DNA of 64,000 nucleotides from Limnobaculum xujianqingii (GCF_013394855.1 NZ_JABMLK010000001.1:1178001-1242000); one strand, 5' to 3'; positions 1-11,817 are shown, numbered from the stretch's first letter. Translations and numbers: made by a program. Notes: generated from the letters alone by a model not told the origin.

Positions 1-649
1 CTTTACCCAGAAGATCTTCACGTATAATGATCACCGTAATACCTGCCGGTCCAATATTCTTTTGCGCTCCGGCATAAATCACACCATAACGGCTAACATC
101 AATTGGGCGAGATAAGATGGTTGAGGAGAGGTCCGCTATAACAACGCGATCGCCAAAATCAGGCTGTTCATCAATAGCAACACCGTCAATCGTCTCATTT
201 GGGCAGAAATGAACATAAGCAGATTTATCACTCAGTACCCAATCTTTCATTGGTTTTATTGCTGACAAACCATCAATCTGGGTCTTTGCATCAAACACAT
301 TTGGCTTACAATATTTTTCAGCTTCCTGAATAGCACTGTGAGCCCAATAGCCGCCGTCAATGTAATCAGCCTGGGTAGCATCACCTAATAAATTTAATGG
401 GATCGCAGCAAATTGCGCGCGCGCGCCACCGTGACTAAATAGCACTTTATAATTATCAGGAATTTTCATCAGATCGCGCAGGTCACGCTCAGCCGTTTCA
501 GCTACCTGAATAAACTCTTTACCGCGGTGGCTAATTTCCATGACCGATGTGCCGAGCCCCTGCCAATCACAAAGTTCTTGTTGTGCCTGACGTAACACTT
601 CAACCGGTAGCATTGCCGGCCCTGCACTAAAATTAAATACCTGTGCCAT
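1..649 (-). CDS. serC: Phosphoserine aminotransferase SerC (3' part cut by window edge)
   Basis: Pyridoxal-phosphate enzyme that transaminates 3-phosphohydroxypyruvate to phosphoserine in serine biosynthesis, and acts on the analogous pyridoxine-pathway intermediate; cytosolic. The first ~216 residues are present, starting [19 protein letters not shown], the usual SerC N-terminus. The segment [11 protein letters not shown] near the left edge contains the lysine that binds PLP in this family. The C-terminal ~145 residues lie beyond the window. In E. coli serC precedes aroA and is separated from ycaO by ycaP. Here ansB occupies the place next to it and ycaP is not seen. Confidence 0.95.
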   Translation of the reverse strand, partial: MAQVFNFSAGPAMLPVEVLRQAQQELCDWQGLGTSVMEISHRGKEFIQVAETAERDLRDLMKIPDNYKVLFSHGGARAQFAAIPLNLLGDATQADYIDGGYWAHSAIQEAEKYCKPNVFDAKTQIDGLSAIKPMKDWVLSDKSAYVHFCPNETIDGVAIDEQPDFGDRVVIADLSSTILSRPIDVSRYGVIYAGAQKNIGPAGITVIIIREDLLGK

Positions 650-991
650 TTACTTCACCGCCCTGATAGAGATTATGGATTAGTTTTTAGAAATAGGATT
701 ATCGGTTTTATCATTCACTTAGTTTTGCTGCAATGCTTTATGCATCAGTTCTGATTAATTTTTCAGACTGTTCTACATCGGTTTTGTTGCTGGCAGCAGG
801 AAAGTCTGTTGTATATTACAAAGAAAGCGAATGAATCAACCAAAAGAAACCACAAGATAGCGATATTCATCGACATTGCATGAAAAACAGCAAATATTCT
901 GGCTAATATAAGAAAGGGAAAAAATAGCGGATGTCGTTTACCAAACTGACATCCGCTATCACTCACTAAAAACTAATCTCCAACCTATTCA
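650..991. other. Intergenic region between ansB and serC
   Basis: It holds the serC upstream region and the ansB terminator. A 67-codon minus-strand frame at 763-966 has no family resemblance and overlaps the terminator, so I treat it as non-coding. No other gene is seen. Confidence 0.6.
918..959 (-). terminator. Rho-independent terminator of ansB
   Basis: A perfect 12-bp inverted repeat, ATAGCGGATGTC (924-935) with GACATCCGCTAT (948-959), has a 12-nt loop. Read on the minus strand the stem is followed by TTTTTTCCC. It lies about 33 bp beyond the ansB stop codon. Confidence 0.85.
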
Positions 992-2041
992 TTAATACTC
1001 ATTAAACATCTTCTGAATTTCAACCGGATCTTGTGTTTTGGTTAATGCTAACTGTAGCAACACCCGTGCTTTTTGTGGGTTCAACGTACCCGATGCAACA
1101 AAACCATATTTAGCATCATCGATTTCTGCATCCTGAGTAGTGGACCCCGTTGGAACACGAGAAGAACGAACCACTACGGCCCCTTGCTCTCTGGCACTAA
1201 CCAGCGCATCAAATACTGTTTTATATAAGTTACCGTTACCTACACCGGCGCTAACAATACCTTTAGTGCCATCCGCCAGTAATGCTTTAACTGGCGCAGC
1301 TGAAGCATTTGCGTAACTATATATAATGTCGACTTTCGGCAATTCAGTTAGTTTACTTACATCAAAAGGCGCTTCAGGTGCATGAGCGCGCGTTGGCATC
1401 CGCTGATAATCGACTTTGCCATTATGGATATATCCCAGTGGCCCGTAATTCACCGCCTGAAAAGTCTGAACACCTGTAGTACTGGTTTTAGTCACGTCCC
1501 GACCACCAACAACCACATCATTCATAGCAACCAATACTCCACGACCCGCAGAGTTTTTATCTGAGGCTACGACCACTGCATTATAAAGATTGAATGGGCC
1601 ATCAGCACTCATAGCGGTAGCTGGACGCATGGCGCCAACCATAACAACGGGTTTATTACATTTAACCGTCAGGTTCAGGAAGTAAGACGTTTCTTCCATC
1701 GTATCGGTGCCATGAGTGATCACGAAACCATCGCTACTATCACAACGTTCATTAATCGTCTTGGCCAGTTTAAGCCAGACTTCGTCATTCATATCTTGTG
1801 AACCGATATTAACAATCTGCTCACCTTTAATATCAGCAATATCTTTTAGCTGTGGTACCGCATCAACCAAGCGTTCAACACCAAACTGACCGGCAACATA
1901 ATTGGATTGTGTTTCTGAAACGCCTCCACCAGCAATAGTCCCGCCTGTTGCCAGAACGGTAATAGTAGGTAATTTTGCCAACGCAGGCACGGTGAAACAA
2001 CAAAGCAAAGCACCAAGAGCAGTCTTCTTAAACACTGACAT
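992..2041 (-). CDS. ansB: Periplasmic type II L-asparaginase AnsB
   Basis: Hydrolyses L-asparagine to aspartate and ammonia in the periplasm, feeding fumarate respiration in anaerobic cells. The chosen start (MSVFKKTALG) follows a good ribosome binding site (AGAGGAGA) and gives 349 residues. A longer frame reaching 2113 has no such site. A Sec signal peptide ends around VPALA/KLPTIT. Catalytic landmarks are visible: LATGGTIAGGG (first threonine), IGSQDMND, THGTDTMEET (second threonine and aspartate) and GRDVTKT (lysine). The C-terminus (YGFVASGTLNPQKARVLLQL) is that of E. coli AnsB. In E. coli ansB sits elsewhere and is controlled by FNR and CRP; its place beside ycaO is an arrangement difference. 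Confidence 0.96.
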   Translation of the reverse strand: MSVFKKTALGALLCCFTVPALAKLPTITVLATGGTIAGGGVSETQSNYVAGQFGVERLVDAVPQLKDIADIKGEQIVNIGSQDMNDEVWLKLAKTINERCDSSDGFVITHGTDTMEETSYFLNLTVKCNKPVVMVGAMRPATAMSADGPFNLYNAVVVASDKNSAGRGVLVAMNDVVVGGRDVTKTSTTGVQTFQAVNYGPLGYIHNGKVDYQRMPTRAHAPEAPFDVSKLTELPKVDIIYSYANASAAPVKALLADGTKGIVSAGVGNGNLYKTVFDALVSAREQGAVVVRSSRVPTGSTTQDAEIDDAKYGFVASGTLNPQKARVLLQLALTKTQDPVEIQKMFNEY

Positions 2042-2441
2042 ACTTAATCTCCTCTCTACGTTATTCTTAAAATAAAAATTAGGATGAGTTATTGATACAT
2101 TTGAAATAGCCAATCATAGACGTGGTGAAAAATAGCTTCACTAGCCAAAAAAATCCCAATCTGTCTGACGTTAATCACTCATATAAAAAATTATAATGCA
2201 GCGTAATTAAGCTCTGACAGCAGATCACCACTTAACACTCTGAAACTCACTGTATTATCAGGGTATTTGATTTTTTTTTCTGTGACATTACGCCCGAGAA
2301 CTAACATTTATTGAACCATTGCGCCAATTAATTATTGCATCACGTACTATGGAGCTATGACCAAAAACCCCGTATGATGCCGGATCGTTAAACTGATGAA
2401 ACAGAAATGGATAACCCCATTAAAATCAAGAGCCTAAATTA
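2042..2441. promoter_or_regulatory. Divergent ansB / ycaO promoter region
   Basis: A 400-bp gap between divergent genes that must hold both promoters. On the minus strand a TATAAT hexamer lies at about 2193-2198, and a weak FNR/CRP-like dyad (GTGAT-TAAC-GTCAG, 7 of 10 FNR positions) lies at about 2167-2180. Both are plausible for ansB, which is FNR/CRP-regulated in E. coli. I see no convincing ycaO promoter and no gene. Confidence 0.35.
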
Positions 2442-4217
2442 ATGCAAACAATCACTTCTGCGACAACACAAACCTTTATTCCTGGTAAAGATGCGGCATT
2501 GGAAGACTCCATCTCTCGTTTTCAGCAAAAGCTGACGCAATTAGGATTTAATATAGAAGAAGCGTCCTGGCTTAACCCGGTTCCAAACGTTTGGTCGGTA
2601 CATATACGTGATAAGGATTGTCCACTCTGTTTTACCAACGGAAAAGGCGCAACCCGAAAAGCAGCGCTGGCTTCTGCACTGGGTGAATATTTTGAGCGGC
2701 TATCCACTAACTACTTTTTTGCAGATTTCTATTTAGGAAAAACTATTGCTGAAAGTGATTTTGTTCACTATCCCAATGAAAAGTGGTTCCCTGTTTCACC
2801 GGACAACAGCTTACCTGAAGGCATTTTAGATTCGCATCTGCATGCCTTCTATGATCCTGACCAAAGCCTGACTGCCACCGAGCTGGTTGATTTACAGTCT
2901 GGAAATGTTGAGCGTGGTATCTGCGCCCTACCGTTTGTTCGTCAATCCGACCTGGAAACGGTTTACATTCCAATGAATATTATCGGCAACCTTTATGTCT
3001 CTAACGGGATGTCTGCCGGCAATAACCGTAATGAAGCACGGGTTCAGGCGCTGTCAGAAATTTTTGAGCGTTTTGTAAAAAACCGCATTATTGCTGAAGC
3101 TATTAGCTTGCCAGAAATCCCACAGGCAATGATCAATCTTTACCCACAGGTAAAAGAAGCAATAAACACTCTTGAAGCTGAAGGCTTCCCTATATTTGCT
3201 TATGATGCTTCTCTCGGTGGTCAGTATCCTGTTATCTGCGTTGTGCTATTCAATCCCGCCAATGGAACCTGTTTTGCCTCATTTGGTGCTCACCCTGATT
3301 TTGGTGTCGCTTTAGAGCGTACCGTCACTGAATTGCTACAGGGCCGCAGCCTGAAAGATCTGGATGTGTTCAACGCACCAACGTTTGATAACGAAGAAGT
3401 GGGTGAATATGCCAATCTGGAAACTCATTTTATTGACTCCAGCGGTTTGATTTCCTGGGATCTGTTTAAACAGCAGGCCGACTATGAGTTTGTTGGCTGG
3501 GACTTCAGTGGCACTTCTGAAGAAGAGTTTGCCACTATGATGGCTATCTTTAATAAAGAAGAAGTAGAGGTCTATATTGCTGATTATACCCATTTGGGTG
3601 TTGATGCCTGCCGGATTCTGGCGCCTGGTATGTCTGATATTTATCCTGCTGAAGATTTGGTGTTAGCCAATAACAATATGGGGCAACACCTGAGAGATAC
3701 CATTTTGAGTCTGCCTTCCAGCCAATGGCAACCCGAAGAGTATCTGGCTTTAATTGAGCAGTTAGATCAGGAAGGTCTGGATGACTTTGTGCGTGTACGT
3801 GAACTACTGGGCATGGCAACCGGTTCTAACAACGTTTGGAGTAGCCTGCGTGTAGGTGAACTCAAATCTATGCTGGCCCTCGCCGGTGGCGATTTGGATC
3901 AGGCGTTAAGCTGGGTAGAATGGACTCAGGAGTTCAACGCATCGCTATTCAGTGAAGAACGTCGTAACTACTATCGTTGTTTGCAAACCCTATTATTAAT
4001 GCAGGTAGATGCTGAAGAGCGCGATCCGGAACAGTACAATCCAGCCTTCAACCGTATGTATGGCGAAGATACCGTAACTACCGTCTGGAATAATATTCGC
4101 GGAATACAACGCTTTCATAGCATTTTTGATGTAGATCAAGATTTAACTCAACTGCCTGCACACTGCTCTTTATTGACTGCATATAACAAATTACAGGCGG
4201 CTAAGCGGCAGTCTTAA
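2442..4217 (+). CDS. ycaO: YcaO, accessory factor for ribosomal protein S12 methylthiolation
   Basis: 591 residues, close to the E. coli YcaO length (586), with the characteristic N-terminus (TQTFIPGKDAALEDSI) and the block SWLNPVPNVWSVHIRDKDC. The YcaO ATP-binding domain occupies roughly the first two-thirds (LASALGEYFERLSTNYFFAD; ARVQALSEIFERFVKNRI), followed by the C-terminal domain typical of the non-azoline proteobacterial subfamily. In E. coli it potentiates RimO-dependent beta-methylthiolation of an S12 aspartate. It lies just upstream of focA in the same direction, as in E. coli. A terminator-like hairpin follows and focA has its own FNR-type promoter, so co-transcription with focA is probably limited. 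Confidence 0.95.
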   Translation: MQTITSATTQTFIPGKDAALEDSISRFQQKLTQLGFNIEEASWLNPVPNVWSVHIRDKDCPLCFTNGKGATRKAALASALGEYFERLSTNYFFADFYLGKTIAESDFVHYPNEKWFPVSPDNSLPEGILDSHLHAFYDPDQSLTATELVDLQSGNVERGICALPFVRQSDLETVYIPMNIIGNLYVSNGMSAGNNRNEARVQALSEIFERFVKNRIIAEAISLPEIPQAMINLYPQVKEAINTLEAEGFPIFAYDASLGGQYPVICVVLFNPANGTCFASFGAHPDFGVALERTVTELLQGRSLKDLDVFNAPTFDNEEVGEYANLETHFIDSSGLISWDLFKQQADYEFVGWDFSGTSEEEFATMMAIFNKEEVEVYIADYTHLGVDACRILAPGMSDIYPAEDLVLANNNMGQHLRDTILSLPSSQWQPEEYLALIEQLDQEGLDDFVRVRELLGMATGSNNVWSSLRVGELKSMLALAGGDLDQALSWVEWTQEFNASLFSEERRNYYRCLQTLLLMQVDAEERDPEQYNPAFNRMYGEDTVTTVWNNIRGIQRFHSIFDVDQDLTQLPAHCSLLTAYNKLQAAKRQS

Positions 4218-4230
4218 TTAAATGACCAAA

Positions 4231-4267
4231 TAACAAGACTCTTTATAAAAAATAGAGAGTCTTGTTA
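4231..4267 (+). terminator. Hairpin after ycaO, probable terminator
   Basis: A perfect 12-bp stem, TAACAAGACTCT (4231-4242) with AGAGTCTTGTTA (4256-4267), lies 13 nt after the ycaO stop. The following T-run is poor (GTATCTCTTTT), so termination may be partial. Confidence 0.6.
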
Positions 4268-4506
4268 GTATCTCTTTTAAAAGTAAAATAATAAGAATTA
4301 ATGTTAAATAAAGGTAAAAATATATAATTAATAAATTTAAATCCAATACATTATTTATATTTCATTAACAGATCCTGATATCGTTTCAGCCCTTCATTAA
4401 AATTATTTTGCAAACATTAAAAAAATTTTTACGTAAATTAATCAATTAGATACGTTAAAAAAATACTTTTTCACGTCCTTTTTTACATTTATTCATTTTA
4501 CTCATC

Positions 4507-4548
4507 ATGATCAGTATCAATTTTTGCAGTATACTGCTTTGTTAGTAT
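4507..4548 (+). promoter_or_regulatory. FNR-type anaerobic promoter of focA-pflB with internal palindrome
   Basis: ATGAT-CAGT-ATCAA at 4507-4520 matches the FNR consensus TTGAT-N4-ATCAA at 9 of 10 positions. TAGTAT at 4543-4548 is a fair -10 element. With a start near 4555 the FNR dyad would centre close to -41.5, the class II geometry. A perfect 12-bp palindrome, GCAGTATACTGC (4526-4537), lies between them. In E. coli the pfl promoters are FNR- and ArcA-activated. The rest of the ycaO-focA gap (about 4270-4500) is very AT-rich with nothing else recognised. Confidence 0.65.
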
Positions 4549-4600
4549 CACCAAGCAATTTAGTCTTCAGTCTTTTATTTAGGCGCAGAGATATTATTAC

Positions 4601-5452
4601 GTGAAAACAGATAATCCTATCGCAGCATTATCACCCGCCGCCATGGCTCAGGTTGCCGAGAATGCGGGAATATATAAAGCTACAAAACATCCAGCTATTA
4701 CATTCTGCTCAGCAATATTAGCTGGCGCATTTATTTCCATTGCATTCGTCTTCTATATTACAGCTACTACCGGAACAGCGAATGTTCCTTTTGGCATGGC
4801 TAAATTTTTAGGTGGCGTCTGCTTCTCTTTAGGTTTGATGTTGGTTGTTGCCTGTGGCACCGACCTCTTCACCTCAACGGTAATGACCTGTATTGCTAAA
4901 GCAACCAATCACATTACCTGGGGTCAAATGATCCGTAACTGGATCAATGTTTATTTAGGCAATTTAGTTGGTGCCCTGTTCTTTGTTGCTATTATATTTC
5001 TAGCAGGCCAAATCACTGCCGCTAACGGGCTTTGGGGGCTAAATGTACTCCAAACGGCTGACCATAAGCTACATCATACCTTTGTAGAAGCGGTTGCTCT
5101 TGGTACACTAGCTAACCTGATGGTCTGTTTAGCAGTATGGATGAGTTACGCCGGACGCAGTTTGACCGATAAAATGCTGGTAATGATCCTTCCAGTAGCA
5201 ATGTTTGTTGCCAGCGGTTTTGAGCACAGCATTGCAAACATGTTTATGATTCCAATGGGAATCGTTATTAAGAATTTTGCATCTCCTGAGTTCTGGCACA
5301 TGATTAATGCCACTCCGGAGCAATTTCCAAGCCTGACTGTTAGTAACTTTGTTATAGACAACTTAATCCCCGTGACTATCGGAAATATCATCGGTGGGTT
5401 AATGGTAGGTTTGCCTTTTTGGGCAATGTATTTACGTGGTGGGAAGCACTAG
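4601..5452 (+). CDS. focA: Formate channel FocA
   Basis: Inner-membrane channel of the formate/nitrite transporter (FNT) family, moving the formate made by PflB in and out of the cell. 283 residues from a GTG start; the N-terminus MKTDNPIAALSPAAMAQVAE aligns with E. coli FocA, which justifies that start. Several hydrophobic segments are visible, with FNT-type signatures such as FYITATTGTA, the LVVACGTDLFTSTV segment (second half of the broken helix) and GFEHSIANMF, which carries the pore histidine region. pflB follows 63 bp downstream, the conserved focA-pflB operon. Confidence 0.97.
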   Translation: MKTDNPIAALSPAAMAQVAENAGIYKATKHPAITFCSAILAGAFISIAFVFYITATTGTANVPFGMAKFLGGVCFSLGLMLVVACGTDLFTSTVMTCIAKATNHITWGQMIRNWINVYLGNLVGALFFVAIIFLAGQITAANGLWGLNVLQTADHKLHHTFVEAVALGTLANLMVCLAVWMSYAGRSLTDKMLVMILPVAMFVASGFEHSIANMFMIPMGIVIKNFASPEFWHMINATPEQFPSLTVSNFVIDNLIPVTIGNIIGGLMVGLPFWAMYLRGGKH

Positions 5453-5515
5453 TTCGACGCTTCCTTCAATAAAAGGTTAATCCAATTTCCTTAGAATACG
5501 AAAGGTAGGTAAAAA

Positions 5516-7798
<2,283 letters not shown>

Positions 7799-7830
7799 TT
7801 TGATTAGTTTGGAAATGCTCTGAAAACGAA

Positions 7831-7858
7831 GCCCTGCAATATTTTGCAGGGCTTTTTT
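7831..7858 (+). terminator. Rho-independent terminator of focA-pflB
   Basis: GCCCTGCAA, loop TATT, TTGCAGGGC, then TTTTTT: a 9-bp perfect stem with a strong T-tract, 32 bp after the pflB stop. Confidence 0.92.
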
Positions 7859-8000
7859 CATTAACAATAAAAATACCAGCTTTAAAAGAAATCTTAACCA
7901 GAATGTCATAGAATAGAGGTTCAGCCAAAGCAACTCATTAATTTGGTAAACTGAAAATCATTATTAACAGATAGTCTGGTCAAAAACCTATTTAATGACA

Positions 8001-8015
8001 GAGACAGACTGTCTC
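8001..8015. promoter_or_regulatory. Palindrome upstream of pflA
   Basis: GAGACAG-A-CTGTCTC is a perfect odd palindrome 52 bp before the pflA start, in the 208-bp stretch after the pflB terminator. It could be an operator or an mRNA hairpin; no matching regulator was identified. Confidence 0.3.
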
Positions 8016-8066
8016 AGAAGCAAACATGTTGGGCCCTTTTGAGGGTCAATTTTGGAGTACATCGTA

Positions 8067-8810
8067 ATGTCAGCAGTAAATGGTCGCATTCACTCATTTG
8101 AATCCTGCGGTACCGTCGACGGTCCGGGAATTCGTTTTATCGTCTTTTTTCAGGGTTGTCTGATGCGCTGCCTTTACTGCCACAACCGGGATACCTGGGA
8201 TACTCACGGTGGTAAAGAAGTGGCGGTTGACGATCTGATGAAAGAGATCGTTACCTATCGCCATTTTATGAACGCTTCCGGTGGTGGTGTTACCGCATCA
8301 GGTGGGGAGGCTATCTTACAGGCTGAATTTGTTCGCGATTGGTTTCGCGCCTGCAAAAAAGAAGGGATTCATACCTGTCTGGATACTAACGGATTTGTTC
8401 GTCGTTATGATGCGGTGATTGATGAGCTGTTAGATGTAACCGACCTGGTGATGCTGGACTTAAAACAGTTGGACGACAGTGTACATCAAAATCTGGTGGG
8501 AGTATCCAACCATCGTACTCTGGAGTTTGCACGCCATTTAGCCAAACGTAACCAAAAAACCTGGATCCGTTATGTAGTGGTTCCCGGTTGGTCTGATGAT
8601 GAGAAGTCTGCCCGTATGCTGGGTGAATTTACTCAGAATATGACTAACATCGAGAAAATAGAGCTGCTCCCTTACCATGAATTGGGTAAACACAAATGGG
8701 TTGCCATGGGTGAAGAGTACGGACTTGATGGCGTAAAACCACCGACTAAAGAGATCATGGATCGCGTCAAATCCATCCTTGAAGAATATGGTCACAAAGT
8801 GATCTATTGA
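8067..8810 (+). CDS. pflA: Pyruvate formate-lyase activating enzyme PflA
   Basis: Radical S-adenosylmethionine enzyme that installs the glycyl radical on PflB. The ATG at 8067 ([20 protein letters not shown]) is chosen over a TTG at 8052: it has GGAG 9 bp upstream and gives 247 residues against 246 in E. coli. The 4Fe-4S cluster motif CLMRCLYC (Cys31, Cys35, Cys38) is intact, as are the glycine-rich segment ([16 protein letters not shown]) and [10 protein letters not shown]. It is separated from pflB by a strong terminator, so it probably has its own promoter. Confidence 0.97.
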   Translation: MSAVNGRIHSFESCGTVDGPGIRFIVFFQGCLMRCLYCHNRDTWDTHGGKEVAVDDLMKEIVTYRHFMNASGGGVTASGGEAILQAEFVRDWFRACKKEGIHTCLDTNGFVRRYDAVIDELLDVTDLVMLDLKQLDDSVHQNLVGVSNHRTLEFARHLAKRNQKTWIRYVVVPGWSDDEKSARMLGEFTQNMTNIEKIELLPYHELGKHKWVAMGEEYGLDGVKPPTKEIMDRVKSILEEYGHKVIY

Positions 8811-8836
8811 TATTCACGCCCCTGATTATTGCTAAA

Positions 8837-8858
8837 AGCCCGTAATAAATTACGGGCT
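8837..8858. terminator. Perfect hairpin at the convergent pflA / ycaD junction
   Basis: AGCCCGTAAT-AA-ATTACGGGCT is a perfect 10-bp stem 26 bp after the pflA stop. Only the minus-strand reading has a short T-run (TTTTAGC). It may serve ycaD as well as pflA. Confidence 0.55.
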
Positions 8859-9147
8859 CAAAACTAATAACAAACCTAATAAATTAAAACCTGCAAATAT
8901 TCCGACCGTAAAAACATAGTGCTTATATCTACATCTGGAACGGTCGGAAAACAATCTGTACTCAGCTACTGAGCGTGTTGGGCCTGGCCGGGTTAGGGGC
9001 GCTTCGTTGGCTTACGCCAAGTCGACCCCAACACCCGTCCCTCCCAACAATTTAGCTATCTTAAGGGAATAAACTGAACTGGCAGACTTTGTCATCAATC
9101 TCAGTCCATAATAAATTACGAGCTTATTAAAAATTAATAACACCTAA
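8837..9147. repeat. Foldback element flanked by an imperfect terminator duplication
   Basis: The 8837-8879 segment recurs imperfectly at 9103-9147; the first 22 bases match at 19 positions and both copies end in AATAACa..CCTAA. Between them are a perfect 10-bp inverted repeat (TTCCGACCGT 8900-8909, ACGGTCGGAA 8940-8949) and a GC-rich nested foldback (GTGTTGGG 8975-8982 with CCCAACAC 9027-9034). The foldback encloses the hairpin TTGGC-TTAC-GCCAA at 9007-9020. The 340-bp pflA-ycaD gap holds no gene. The base composition of 8975-9055 stands out from its AT-rich surroundings. Confidence 0.55.
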
Positions 9148-9150
9148 GCT

Positions 9151-10296
9151 TTACTGCATCGCCAATGGATTACGATGATGCTGTGCCCGATTAAGCAACA
9201 TAATCAGGAATATCGCTGCCGCCACCGCTATCACCACGAACAGTAATCGGTCAGAATAGTGCTGCATTAATGTAGCTGTTAATGCAGGTCCTGCCAGGCT
9301 TCCTACCGTATAGCTCAACAAAAGCGTCTGATTCATGGTTATCAGTTCACTGGTATCAACTTTTTCACACGCCCATGCCATTGCCACTGGATAGAGTGTA
9401 AAGCCGGAGAATCCCAATATAAACAGCGCCGGTGCTAATGGATAACCACTAATAATCACCATTGAGCTGACAATAATAGCAAATACCTGAATACGCAGAA
9501 CGAATACACGTCCATAACGTTCAACCAGCTTACCTGCGGGTAATTGGCCAACAATACCGGCCCCAACCATCAGCGCAATCCAGTAGCCAACATCCGCATC
9601 TCTGTAACCTGCATGAGAAAGATAGATTGGTAGCAGACCGTACAAAGAACCAATTACCACACCGGAAATAATACAGCCAATAATTCCTAACCGGGCATCA
9701 CGGCGTTTCCACATTGACCATACAGATAGCTTTTTATCAACAGATTCTGGTTTAGGAAAACGGGCAAATAACAATGGCAAAATTGCCAGCAACAGCAAGC
9801 TAATAACCCAAGGTAATATTTCAATAAGATTGGTTGGAATAATGCCTAATAACAACTGCCCTATCAGCGTTCCCGCATAGTAAATGACCATATACGCAGC
9901 AAGCAACAATCCACGGGTATTGATGGTTCCATTACGCAATAACGCACTTTCTACTACTACCCAAATAACAGCACAGGCAATACCTGCCAGTAAGCGCCAC
10001 AGGCTCCAACTAACAAAGTCGACTGAAAATCCCAGCAATAGCGTAGCTACAATAAAAAGTGCGCACGAATAGTAATAGGTTCGATTAAAACCTAAAGTGC
10101 TAATACAGAGCCCTGCTATCAAGGTCCCTAACAGATTTCCGCCAAAATAGGCCGATCCGACAATACCAACTTGCCAGGTAGTTAAAGATTCATGAATTAA
10201 CCAGAGAGGAACCAGCGTATTCAATACCGCCATTGATGTTGTAAATAACAACAGCCCGGCCAGCAGTAACAGCACGGGACGATTAAACGCAGACAT
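9151..10296 (-). CDS. ycaD: Major facilitator superfamily transporter YcaD
   Basis: 381 residues with about 12 hydrophobic helices, collinear with E. coli YcaD (382 residues). Shared blocks include [67 protein letters not shown] and [20 protein letters not shown]. The substrate is not established for the family member I recognise. It is convergent with pflA, the same neighbourhood as in E. coli (ycaD near dmsABC). The start [14 protein letters not shown] has only a modest ribosome binding site. Confidence 0.92.
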   Translation of the reverse strand: MSAFNRPVLLLLAGLLLFTTSMAVLNTLVPLWLIHESLTTWQVGIVGSAYFGGNLLGTLIAGLCISTLGFNRTYYYSCALFIVATLLLGFSVDFVSWSLWRLLAGIACAVIWVVVESALLRNGTINTRGLLLAAYMVIYYAGTLIGQLLLGIIPTNLIEILPWVISLLLLAILPLLFARFPKPESVDKKLSVWSMWKRRDARLGIIGCIISGVVIGSLYGLLPIYLSHAGYRDADVGYWIALMVGAGIVGQLPAGKLVERYGRVFVLRIQVFAIIVSSMVIISGYPLAPALFILGFSGFTLYPVAMAWACEKVDTSELITMNQTLLLSYTVGSLAGPALTATLMQHYSDRLLFVVIAVAAAIFLIMLLNRAQHHRNPLAMQ

Positions 10297-10548
10297 TTTT
10301 ATGCCAAAACAGGGGAAGGAAAAATAATGTTGCGCATCATCCCACTGCTATTTTAAAAGTCAATTAGCAAAAAAATGATTGTTACACATTGGATATTCTG
10401 AAAAGAAAATCATTCTGATTAATTCTTTTAATACAATGAATTATATTTTTTAACTATAAGTTTAGTCGTTAGTTTTTATTGTTATAAAAACACGTTGAAT
10501 ATAGAAGAAGAGAAATAACCATTAATTATGGTTAATGTAGAACCAAAT

Positions 10549-11106
10549 TTAGTTTAAAGGTGTTAATGAAATATGACCGTGATAGCAGGCCAGTTTGCAT
10601 TTTCCGCAGCCGTTACAGCGTGCTCTATCCACCGTTACCTGATTAAGTGAATCAAAGATTATTGCCTGCTGTGGGCAACTCATCACACACAAACGACAAT
10701 AATTATCCATTCGTCCCAAACAACTGGTACTGACCACTGGTTTCAACCCGGTATCTGGTGCAATTTGTGGTTCCAGAGCACCGGTTTGACACACATCTGT
10801 ACACTTATGACAAAAATCACAGTCAGCATATTCAATTTGCAATTCAGCCTTACCCTCATTCATGGCAATAATGCCATATGGACAGGCTGATACACATTCA
10901 CCACAACCATTACATAAGCGTAAGAATAATGATTCCATAATCGCCTGAGGCGGGCGACCGGTCCGACGAGCGATATCCTGATGTTCAATACCAGCCTGAG
11001 TTTGCTGTCCGGCTTTAAAAAAACCACGTAGTAAACCTCGACGACTCACCGTATGGTGAGTCATCCAGGCTTTGTAGTATTTCTCATCACGACTATCGAT
11101 AGCCAT
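10549..11106 (-). CDS. NapF-like polyferredoxin of the DMSO reductase cluster
   Basis: 185 residues with four cysteine clusters typical of NapF-type 4Fe-4S proteins: CNGCGECVSACPYG, CDFCHKCTDVCQ, a less regular CLGRMDNYCRLCVMSCP and CNGCGKCKLACYHG. The N-terminus carries a twin-arginine-like TVSRRGLLRGFF, as in NapF, which nevertheless stays cytoplasmic in E. coli. The start codon overlaps the dmsD stop (TAATG), so translation is coupled and it is the last gene of the dms operon. Probable role: iron-sulfur or maturation assistance to the molybdoenzyme DmsA. E. coli K-12 lacks this gene next to dms; Pasteurellaceae-type dms loci have a similar gene (from memory). Confidence 0.8.
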   Translation of the reverse strand: MAIDSRDEKYYKAWMTHHTVSRRGLLRGFFKAGQQTQAGIEHQDIARRTGRPPQAIMESLFLRLCNGCGECVSACPYGIIAMNEGKAELQIEYADCDFCHKCTDVCQTGALEPQIAPDTGLKPVVSTSCLGRMDNYCRLCVMSCPQQAIIFDSLNQVTVDRARCNGCGKCKLACYHGHISLTPLN

Positions 11107-11747
11107 TAGAAAAACAGATCCTTACTGATTACAGGAACGTTCAATCGCTGTTGCCAGTGAGCTAAAGTAATGGACGTGAGCTGGGCGATCCCCTGATAGA
11201 AAGGATGTTCCGCCCTCTCCTCCAGTAAAGCTAAAAAGCGGCTGCTCCATGGTAGTACATGGTCGCTCAGGAGAGTGCTCAATTGTTCGGGCTGATTTTC
11301 TGCCAACCATGCAGCCAACATTAGCAATAAACCAATATGGTCTTCCGGTTCACGCTGCTGCTGTTGTACTTCAATACCCAATGAAACTTGCCATTGGCGT
11401 AAGTCCAACATTGAATTACCGAAAACTACACTCTCACGATCCAGATAAACTGAACCCCATGGTGGTGCAGGTAATGCATCAGGACCAATAAATAAACGCT
11501 GATAGGCTTCATCCAACGTTTGTCTATGTTCAATATTTAATCCGGTATTAATCAACGTCGCTGCCGCTCTGATCTCAGACATGGCGCCGCAGGGCCATTC
11601 CTCTTGCCAGTTATCATTACTGAGTAATTCAAGCAGAGAAATCACTTCTGGCCGATCCGGAGCATAATACAACAATGCTCCCAGCATCCGACCCGTTAAC
11701 GAAACATCATCAAGATCGGCAAGGCCAGGCATAGCAGGAGAAGTCAT
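11106..11747 (-). CDS. dmsD: Tat proofreading chaperone DmsD
   Basis: Redox-enzyme maturation protein (TorD/DmsD family) that binds the twin-arginine leader of DmsA and holds it until the molybdenum cofactor and partner are in place. The ATG at 11747 (MTSPAMPGLADLDD) has AAAGG at the right distance; a TTG at 11777 would add 10 residues without a good site. 213 residues against 204 in E. coli. Diagnostic blocks: LGALLYYAPDRPE, PAPPWGSVYLDRESVVFGNS, EPEDHIGLLLMLAAWLAE and EHPFYQGIAQLT. It lies directly after dmsC, whereas E. coli K-12 has dmsD at a separate locus. Confidence 0.93.
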   Translation of the reverse strand: MTSPAMPGLADLDDVSLTGRMLGALLYYAPDRPEVISLLELLSNDNWQEEWPCGAMSEIRAAATLINTGLNIEHRQTLDEAYQRLFIGPDALPAPPWGSVYLDRESVVFGNSMLDLRQWQVSLGIEVQQQQREPEDHIGLLLMLAAWLAENQPEQLSTLLSDHVLPWSSRFLALLEERAEHPFYQGIAQLTSITLAHWQQRLNVPVISKDLFF

Positions 11748-11775
11748 AGATAACCTTTCTGTCAGTTGGAAACTC

Positions 11776-11807
11776 AATAAACAGCGCCCTTTCGGACGCC
11801 GCTTATT
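11776..11807 (-). promoter_or_regulatory. Hairpin between dmsC and dmsD
   Basis: AATAAACAGCG and CGCCGCTTATT form an 11-bp stem (two G-U pairs when transcribed on the minus strand) with a 10-nt loop, just after the dmsC stop and before dmsD. There is no T-tract directly after, so an attenuator or an mRNA processing/stability element is more likely than a full terminator. Confidence 0.4.
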
Positions 11808-11817
11808 GTATTACAGA

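Noticed and set aside
763..966. 67-codon minus-strand frame between ansB and serC
   Set aside because: No family resemblance, hydrophobic low-complexity translation, and it overlaps the ansB terminator.
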